Of a stretch of DNA of 64,000 nt, positions 56,236 to 64,000 are shown in pieces. Each line of letters begins with the position of its first letter. Position 1 is the first letter of the stretch. A program made the position numbers and the translations under genes. The notes under the pieces were generated by a model. It saw only the letters and a program-made list of their open reading frames with translations. It had not been told where the DNA came from and ran no database searches. Where the stretch lies: positions 244,876,645 through 244,940,644 of the forward strand of contig JAUMIR010000005.1 in NCBI GenBank assembly GCA_030847615.1, read 5' to 3'. Origin of the DNA: Gambelia wislizenii. Its lineage: Eukaryota > Chordata > Lepidosauria > Squamata > Crotaphytidae.

Positions 56236-58700
56236 TGAATTTTTTGGCCACCACATAACTGTTCCATGTCCTTTACTTGGAGTGCCTGGTAGAACATGCT
56301 ATATTCTCTAGCCCTGTACAAGGATTTGTATGCTTGGGTATAGGACAAAACTGATGGGCAGGACATGGATGCTGACATAAACCCTACTCCAGCCATTACA
56401 GCATGTCCAACAGTTTCCCAGATCATTACACACTGAAAAGGGCTCTGTGACTGCTCAATTGAAAGGCATTGCAGAGTTCCGATGATTGAGACTCTGAATA
56501 AATCTGTGTTTCTAATCACTGCATTAAACTTAAATCAAATAGGATACAAATGTAAAAAGACTTATGGTTTAGTGTATGATTTGCTGATAAGTATGCCTCT
56601 CAAAAAGAATTCTGAAAGAAGTGGAAAGAAACTGGTGATTAGTCTTTTAAGTCACATCTGTATATATCCTGTTCAGTATAGATGCCACTCTCTCCTTGTC
56701 ACTCCAGAAATCAAGCTTATTAGGCTTCTCCAGAAAATAGTACAAAGACAGCTACAATATTTTAGAAGAGTAGAAATGAATCGAGATTTTCCTCATTTTT
56801 AAAATTAAGCCAGTTTGGATTATTTGTCTGCCAGAAGCAATAGCAGACACAAATAGTTTTGTTTCTTTAAATAATGTTGCTATCAGCACTGTTTATATAA
56901 TGCAGACACAGGCACATTCATGTGTGCATAAAGAGTTGTTCCTAGGCTCTTGCAGACAGCCTGTGTTAAGCTGACATTGAGCAGTCCCCATCACTTTAAA
57001 ATCCAGGAATTTGTATCTATTGGTTCTTTTTGCTGTCCCTTCTTTGCAAGGAACAGTTCCTGGAACTGGGATGGAATGGGGTAGTTGGTCTTTTCTGGCT
57101 ATGCAAGGCACTTTGAAACTCCAGGAAAGTTGCTGGTTCATAGAAGCATTTAAAAAAAAATCCTAAAAGGTGTGCATATGCTTGCCGAACATTCCTGTGC
57201 CAGGCTTTCTTTTTCTTTCTTCAGGACAGTATGTTAGCTCTAGAGTATCCTCTTGTTGGAGTCTGAATAATTCACCTGCAAAGTAGAAGCAGGCAGAATC
57301 ATTTGGGTATTGTAGGAGTGATGATATAAGACTGCCATAATTATCTTGAGTCTGCTTACCATTTTTTTATGATAAAGATCTTTTCACGTTGCCTTTAAGT
57401 AGCTATTACTTTGATCAGTTTTTAGTGGCACTGTCATTGGAGAAACTTGTCTGCTGTTAAAGTTCCAGATAACAGTGGCAGTATATATTTAATTTTTTCA
57501 GGTATCTAAAACTAGAATGCAAGTCTTCATAACTTCAGTAATTTTTAGAGTGATCAGTATGAATTTGTTGTTATGGAAGGTAAGTGTTGCTCTAAATAAA
57601 AGAAGCACAACTTGTGATGCACCAAGCCCAACAGCCTATATTATAGCCCATGAAGTGCTTGATTAAACTTGTTTTTGAGCCAGGAGCAAAATTAGGTTTA
57701 TTCAACCCCAGTTGACCATGATAAGCAGGCATCTGGGGCGTCTACCTAAGCACAGCCCTACAGGGGCACTGCCAGCCTTCTGGATTGCACATCTTCCTCT
57801 GGGTATCTCTTCCTATACATTTGTCTTCCCCAGCTGTATGAGCAGAGAAAAGTGTGTCCTTATCCACTCAACTTACCCATTCCTGCTGAGCTGTATTGTG
57901 GTCTGGGCCCAGAGGAAGAGGGCAGTTGAGTATGTAGTGATGACAGTGGTGAGGAAGAGGCCAATTCAGAATAGACTCCTAAGGGCATCTTGCTTAGGGG
58001 CCCCACAAAACCTGAAGCTGGCATTGTTAGCATGCATGACTAATAATATGTGACTTGGCATGTCCCAGGTTACTGAAGGTTGTTCTTAATGGAGTGAAGG
58101 TGAAATTGAGATGAAAATATCTCTCATGAATTTCTCTGTTCCTTACAGTAGATTATATTCCTTATGTGGTTGTTAACAAATTTAAGTAATTTGTTTCTCT
58201 TCTTCTTTTATTGTTTAACTTCATATTAGATGTCATTTTTAGATACACTGCAGTATAGCTACACAAGTGGCTTATTTTTGTATATGCTTCTTGTCACTGA
58301 AATATGTGTGACAGCTGAAGTGTATCTTATAACATCTACCTGCAGTGCTGAGCTGTACTTCTTAGTTTTCCTTCAATTGGCAAAATAACTTGTGTGTTGG
58401 CTCCAAATTGCCTATTTTCATTAGGGTAATTTACTCAGTGCTAGAAAATCCAGATGAGGAAATTGAAATTATAGACAACCATACTGACACATCATTAATT
58501 TTAATGCTATTTAGATCTTCTTGCCATGTGACTTTTCGTATCCCTTACTTCAGCAGTTTCTCACACTTGTCTAAAAAAAAGACACCTAAAATTCCTTTTC
58601 TGGCAATTAAAGTTTTAAAATATAAGTATAGAAAAGATAAAACAACAAGATTTATTGTGCTATAAGAGCTTATTCCAGAATAGTGCCATGGTTGCAAGTA
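56236..58700. other. Intron, no recognised feature
   Basis: No gene recognised. Open frames at 56482-56802 and 57712-58053 lack a domain I know and have no support beyond length. Confidence 0.45.
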
Positions 58701-58704
58701 CTCC

Positions 58705-58925
58705 TGAGCCAGTGTGGTGCAATAATTAGGGTTTGGGACTAGGACTTCGGAGATCTCCTTTTGAGGCTCTGCTCAGCCATGGAACTCAGTGGCTGACCTT
58801 GGGCCAAGAACTGTTTCCCAGCATAATGCACTTCACTGAGCTGTGAGGATAAAGTGGGAAGGAGAGCCATGTCCACCACCTTGAGTTCATAGACAGAAAG
58901 GCAGCATATAAATGTAGCTTATAAT
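58705..58925 (+). mobile_element. tRNA-derived SINE (Sauria type)
   Basis: The sequence starts GAGCCAGTGTGGTGCAATAA, then GACTAGGACTTCGGAGATCT, CTGACCTTGGGCCAAG, CTGTGAGGATAAAGTGG and a tail with GCAGCATATAAATG. This is the squamate tRNA-derived SINE with a BovB-like 3' end. It is moderately diverged. Confidence 0.8.
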
Positions 58926-58973
58926 TGTGATTATAAGTTGTGATTCTTACCTTAACTGAATATCTAAAACAGT

Positions 58974-59090
58974 GGTCCCCAAAGTTGTTTTGGCTACCAC
59001 CCCTTTCCTCTTGAGCAACAACCCCCGTCTGTTTCTTGAAATTAGGTCTAGGAAAATTCCCCTTTGCAGCATTGAAAAACAGTTGTTTAA
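58974..59090 (+). mobile_element. hAT-like end fragment
   Basis: CAGTGGTCCCCAAAGTTGTT resembles a hAT-type terminal repeat, followed by CCACCCCTTTCC. The other end was not found. Confidence 0.35.
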
Positions 59091-59119
59091 TAATTTCTTT
59101 TGCAAACAGTGTTCATATA

Positions 59120-59383
59120 CAGTCGGACCACCATATCTGTGAAGGTTTGGTTCCCAAACTTACCACAGATACTGGAAAGCGTGGATAAAAGCAAACCCTA
59201 TTAAAATAAAGAACTTCTACTAAAATCATACCATAGAGTTTCATTGGAGGACCTGGAAGTGCCTAGAGAGAATGCAACTCCAGGCATTTTACAATGCAAT
59301 TCCATGGTAAGTGTCCCCTACTTTGTGTCCCATGGATAACTGAAACCATGGGTATTAGTGCAGTGCATATGGGTGTCCAGCTG
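59120..59383. mobile_element. Tigger-like non-autonomous element, complete
   Basis: Left end CAGTCGGACCACCATATCTG; right end GGGTGTCCAGCTG. TA flanks both sides (59118-59119, 59384-59385). The interior contains ACCACAGATACTGGAAAGCG and CCCTATTAAAATAAAG, shared with 51133-51235. There is no coding capacity, and it is 264 bp long. Confidence 0.72.
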
Positions 59384-59385
59384 TA

Positions 59386-60312
59386 TAGAGGAGACTGAAA
59401 GAAGATTTCTGTGTTATAAGTAGGTAGTATTAGTGCTTGTGTCTTTAGAGAAATCAGACATTATATTTAGCAAAAATGTTAGAACTGGTCTTCCCAAACC
59501 ATTATGTGGAAGCAGTCTTCTACAAATTTGTCATGGTGTGAATCCCTGCCCAGCTGAATCCCATCCCTCTTCTTTATGATGGTGCTAGCTAGAGTAGACA
59601 AAAAGCTGGGGAATTGTTCTCAGAGCTGTGGTGCTGATCAGAAATGGTCTGGATGCCACCAAAGTTCAAAATGACATCTGACAAATCCCTGTACTCCCAT
59701 AAGGAAGAGGGACACATTGTAATGACCAAAAATCTTGGCTGACTACGAGACCAATTAAAATGTGTGGACACACATAAATATCTACATGGGTAGCCAGTTG
59801 TACAAGTTGGATAGCAAAATTTTGTGGCATGACTGGACTGGAGAAGGAGGGGTGTTTTTTTTTTTGTTTTTTTTTCTGTAGCATTATTGGGGTCTATAAA
59901 TGCCTGGCCTTCCAGTACTGTATTGTGAGCTATAGATCTGGACAAAACCATGAGGATTGGTGTCTTTACTGTAGCTCACAGTAGGGTGACACAGTAGGGT
60001 GACACATCTGGCACAAGAGTACAACCATGGACACAGTTTGCATGCCTCTGAAAATGTGTGCAAGGATAATAGAAATGTTGCTTATTGCTTCATCTAAGTT
60101 GACCATTCTGAGATAGAATGGAGAATAAGAGGCATTCATTTCTCAGGTTACTATGCCCAAGCCAGCATACTTTTATTAGACCAAACAGTCCATAATATTT
60201 TGCCTTGGATGTTGATGTTGAAAGACACACCCAACAGCAATCTTAAAATGTTTTCATTAGAATAGAATTTGTAAACTAGAAGGCAAAATCATATGTAGAG
60301 TACACAAAATTA
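59386..60312. other. Intron, no recognised feature
   Basis: A T run lies near 59855-59870. No coding or repeat feature is recognised. Confidence 0.45.
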
Positions 60313-60600
60313 CAGTCTTCCCTCTACATTTGTGGGTTTTACTTTTATGGATTTGCTTATTTTTTACCACTTTGATAACACTGGTGTTGCTGGGAGGAAA
60401 TCAAACTGGCAGAGTGGCTAGGCCCAGCTGTGTGCACATTCCTTCGCTAGTGCACTTGCTGGGGAGGATTGGACTGGGGATCACAGGGATGGAGGGTTAT
60501 TTGTGCATTTGCTTGCCTACTCACTTTCATGCACTGGCAGGAAGGGGATGGGATGAGGGGATTGTGAGGAGTGTGTGTCTGTGTGTTTGCTCACTCACAC
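60313..60600 (+). mobile_element. Tigger-like left end, truncated
   Basis: CAGTCTTCCCTCTACATTTG with TA directly left (60311-60312). The right end was not found. Confidence 0.5.
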
Positions 60601-60673
60601 AGGCAGGAAGGAGGAAAAGATTGCAGAAACAGCAACATCAGGCTTCAAGCTTCAAGTCAATTCACCCCACACA

Positions 60674-60730
60674 TTATTATTATTATTATTATTATCATCA
60701 TCATCATTATCATTATCATTATCATCATCT
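60674..60730 (+). repeat. (ATT)n/(ATC)n trinucleotide microsatellite
   Basis: ATT repeats followed by ATC and mixed ATT/ATC units. The three shifted frames stay open by chance. Confidence 0.9.
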
Positions 60731-60860
60731 GCTTCCCCCTCTCCCACCTTATCCTTTGGATTCAATATGAGAATAAGTAACCACCCTAAGCGTCATGAGC
60801 TTTCAAAATACCAAACAGATGTTGAGCTTGGAATAAAGGCTGTGTTTTTTATAGCTACCC

Positions 60861-60884
60861 GCGTGTGTACACACACACACACAC
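60861..60884 (+). repeat. (GT)n/(CA)n short microsatellite
   Basis: GTGTGT followed by about seven AC units. Confidence 0.75.
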
Positions 60885-63346
60885 ATTGTATAGGTTGTCA
60901 GATGATTCTGTGAGCCCATCTGCCTATCCATATTCCACATTTCCTAGTGAGCTTTGGAAATGAGAAATATGAAAAATATTAGTTTGTCAGACATCACTTT
61001 GTTCGTGACTTTAAAGCATGCAGGAAAAGGAAGGCAAGAGTAGTAGTCAAATAAAGCATATGTTCTTCCTTCCTCCTTTATTGGTATACAAAAAACAGTG
61101 GAAAAGTTCTTCCATAGAAGTGTAATGCAGGCGGCTGGGTCAGGACAATGACTGCTTTTATGGGTTGATAATGAGTAGCCTGTGGGACAAATCCCTCAAG
61201 TTTATGGGCCTTTTATCTGTCTAGGACACCTCCCACAAAGACAGACTTATCAGTCCGTCTTAGAAAAACATGCATTGCATGAAATCCTTTGAGCTGTATT
61301 TCAAAGGTGATACTCTAACCATCCTTGATTTTTTAGACCCCTTTCTGTATACTTTATATGTACATGAAAAGTTATTTTTCTGGTGCTTGATATTAAGTAC
61401 TGCTGAACTCTTCTTCCTACCTATATACACACAATTCTGTATAATATTCTAACTGTAAACTGGTGTACTTTCACTTTTGAGTTTTATCAGTATCCTATTT
61501 GGTCCCGTAACTGTAATATGACTCTCCATAACTTTGACCACTTCGGAATTTAGAGTGATACACTGATTCTTATATATTATGCAAGACGAGTCCATAGTTT
61601 GGTTACTGATTCTAATTCCTTTAATCCTCATCCAGTCATATGGCACATTTTGGTCCCCTAGAGTCATGTTTTATTTCATACTTCATACAGAAATAATCCT
61701 ACAAGATAATCATTTTAAAACATCATCACCCGCAGATTTGTAAATGTCCCTGAGTTTCAGCAACCTTTAACAAACAGGGTTTTTTAAGGGGCCAAAATGG
61801 CAGGGACCAAAATTGTCTGTTTTCATCATTGGAGTATTTTTTTGACACAGCCACAGTAACACCTTGGGACTTTTTAAAAGCCCCATGTACTTCGATAGTC
61901 AAAACATGATACACAGAAGCTGGTGGCAGTATTTGGATGAGAAACAAGCCCTGCCACTGCCCAAGCACAGAAAAACTGGAAGACAGCTGTAACCTGAAAC
62001 TTTATATAAACAATTCTTTGTTTTCCAAAAGATCAAATTGCCCTGTTTATGAAGATGAAAATATGTGATCAGTTGCTTTGTAGTCAGGGCAATATTGGCA
62101 CAAAGATTCCCTGAGAGAAAGAGACTTTACTGGAGACTTACATCCATGCTGCTCCATTAATAGAACAGATTTCCAGTTCTGCTGTGTTCTGAATGAGATG
62201 GGTAGGTATAGTAAATATGGCTCAACATTACTGTTGGTTCATAGTGCAATAAGTTGACGAAATCACTTCCCAATGAGACAAGAGCTGGGACAGGGAGAAA
62301 GTAGCAATTCAGTACCCTGGCCATAGCTGTTACATTTCATGTACTGCAGTCTGGAAGTGAAATAAAATGAACATGTTGTACTTTAGAGGAAGCTCTGGAA
62401 CAACTTTTTCACAGTACTTCTGAGAATGATCACTGCACATACAAAGATGAAGACGCTGTGTTACCTGTTGAAAGCTGCTGAGAACCTGAAATCAATATTC
62501 CCTCAGTGCATTTGTCATATAAGCTCAGCTGAGGAACAGCCTCTGGAAATGCCTCCAAGTTACACATGGAGGAATGATTCCCATGACTGCAGTTGCCTAA
62601 GAGACAGAAGAACTAGAGCTGGAATGACAGCAAGCACATGCTTAACTGATTCTATCCAGGAAGGACCAAGTGGGTATATTGAAGTTATGAGAGGCAGGGA
62701 TGGAAAGGACCTTGTTTAGACATTCACAGTCAGTCCACCATAGAACAGCCAGAGATATCATTCAGGAATGTCCAGTGCCAAAGAAGCATACAAAAAGAAA
62801 AGAAAATTCAGTACTAGAGACCTTTGAAATGCTCTTCACAGCATTATTAACCACCTATTGCAGCATTGAAGTGATATGCTCTAATTGTTTGTAGAGTGGC
62901 TGGCACAAAGAATGGCCCTTCATTGGGAAATGTTGCTCTCAACAGAGACTATTTTGTTCTTGTTTTTTAAAAAATATTTCCACAATTCCTTTAACTTTTA
63001 AGTTTTTCTGCACAATAATGAAAATAGTATGAACACCAAGAACAATTACTGTATTCCCCTTCAGATTTTATGTTTGTTTCCTGATCTGTGGGGACAGGAG
63101 ATCAAATCAAGATTTATGTTGTTTTTGAATTGAAAATAACTGTAATAGTGTTTATATGACACAAAAAAAAGTGTTGATCCCCCCCTTTTTTTTGCAAAAA
63201 AAAATTAAGCTGACAAGTACTCAAAACACATGTTCTGCCTTATTAGAACATATGTTTAGATTTCTTGCTCTCGGGGTTTAGGGTTTTGAAATGGTTATTT
63301 CTTCGCCCACAAACTCTCCTGTGAACATGGGGCATTTTATACCTCA
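60885..63346. other. Intron, no recognised feature
   Basis: AT-rich sequence. Frames at 62426-62894 and 61270-61452 have no recognisable domain. A/C runs occur near 63160-63205. Confidence 0.45.
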
Positions 63347-63348
63347 TA

Positions 63349-63668
63349 CAGGTTGCTTATCCCTTATCTGAAATGCTTGGGACCTGTAGTGTTTTGGATT
63401 TCAGATTTTTTTTTTCATATTTTGGAATATTTGCATATACATAATAAGATACCTTAGAGATAGGACTCAAGTCTAAACATGAATTCATTCATGTTTCATA
63501 GACACCTTATACACATAACCTGAAGGCAGTTTTATACACAATATTTTAATAATTTTTTGCATGAAACAAAGTTTCTGTATATTGAAAGCATCAGAAAGCA
63601 AAGGTGGTACTATCTCAGCCACCCATGTGGACAATTTTGGGTTTTGGAGCATTTTGGATTTCAACCTG
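63349..63668. mobile_element. Tigger-type element, complete (MER8-like)
   Basis: Starts CAGGTTGCTTATCCCTTATC and ends TTTGGATTTCAACCTG. TA flanks both sides (63347-63348 and 63669-63670). The interior has TTTGGAATATTTGCATATAC, ACACCTTATACACATAACCT and CCACCCATGTGGACAATTTT, which I associate with a Tigger-derived non-autonomous family also common in mammals. It is 320 bp long and non-coding. Confidence 0.72.
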
Positions 63669-63849
63669 TAATATGCTGAAATTCCCATGGGATCAGAAAG
63701 TACATCAGAGGTCACTCAGGGCAAGTTCTTTTATCTTCCTGGATGTGAATTAATGTATAGTCTTTTGAGTTCACAAAAGCATCTCTCTTCCCCAACCCAA
63801 ATCTTTGATATCACCAATAGGCCAAATAGTGAGAGCTTCTTATCTAGCA

Positions 63850-64000
63850 ATATCTCTCTCTCTGGCTTTTCTTTGCAAACGAAGATTCAGGAAGAACTTA
63901 TCCCGCACTTTCTGCAAGTGCACTGATGACTAAAAAGGCCAATCTGCGATAAACAAGTCCGGTTGCAGAAAGCACAACAGAAGGTCTCCTTGGGTGATGT
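63850..64000 (-). mobile_element. 3' end of endonuclease-type LINE, cut by window edge
   Basis: Reverse complement of the same 3' end as at 40440-40600 and 8672-8912, with the (TC)n tail at 63850-63862, then the TTTGCAAACGAAGATTCAGG block. It continues past the end of the window. Confidence 0.85.

Noticed and set aside
57712..58053. 113-codon + strand frame, possible exon
   Set aside because: Hydrophobic and basic stretches occur but no domain, no clear splice sites and no partner exons.
63265..63290. Telomere-like GGGTTTAGGG phrase (also near 7245)
   Set aside because: Only one unit at each place, so no telomeric array.
1..64000. CRISPR arrays, bacterial operons, rRNA genes or tRNA genes
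   Set aside because: Tandem repeats here are minisatellites without unique spacers. The window is vertebrate intron. No cloverleaf tRNA or full rRNA was seen apart from SINE heads.

Overview
The window looks like a single large intronic stretch of a vertebrate genome, most likely a squamate reptile. It holds one convincing host exon, 145 bp at 17765-17909 on the + strand. The exon encodes 48 coiled-coil residues that I recognise as ERC1 (ELKS/RAB6IP2, presynaptic active-zone and cortical scaffold). It is flanked by a pyrimidine-rich acceptor ending in CAG and a CAG/gtaaaa donor. I found no other host exon, so the flanking introns appear to run at least about 17.7 kb upstream and 46 kb downstream. 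The squamate assignment is an inference from the repeat mixture: CR1, L2-like, RTE-BovB and L1 LINEs, Penelope-like elements, DIRS elements, a 5S-rRNA-derived SINE, a Sauria-type tRNA SINE and Tigger-like DNA transposons.

Layout. 1-17 kb: AT-rich intron with old BovB, Penelope and CR1 pieces, the 3' end of an endonuclease-type LINE, a CpG-containing block at 5.4-6.6 kb and a Tigger-like TIR element with an internal minisatellite. 17.7-17.9 kb: ERC1 exon. 18.5-24.6 kb: a CR1 copy, then a Tigger-like element split by a 3 kb L1. 24.6-29.4 kb: DIRS copy A (gag, RT, RNase H, right terminal repeat). 29.5-30.05 kb: a 99-bp-period minisatellite. 30.4-31.7 kb: L2-like LINE. 33.4-37.9 kb: DIRS copy B with inverted terminal repeats and a tyrosine recombinase interrupted by a palindromic insert. 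38.5-39.0 kb: a rearranged Penelope copy. 39.33-39.66 kb: a perfect 156-bp inverted repeat with TAA duplications. 40.4-44.4 kb: near-full-length minus-strand endonuclease LINE. 45.5-51.1 kb: DIRS copy C with inverted termini, apparently nested in a Tigger-like element. 51.2-64 kb: BovB, CR1, SINE and small TIR elements in AT-rich intron.

No operons, CRISPR arrays or tRNA/rRNA genes were seen. Every retroelement reading frame examined is broken by stops, frameshifts or loss of catalytic residues. The most interesting features are architectural: DIRS copies with inverted ends and an internal complementary region, a Gag with a LAP2-alpha-like domain, hammerhead-like motifs in two Penelope tails (one tail joined to inverted endonuclease sequence), a very young perfect palindrome, and a template-switch-like hairpin inside the L1 ORF.
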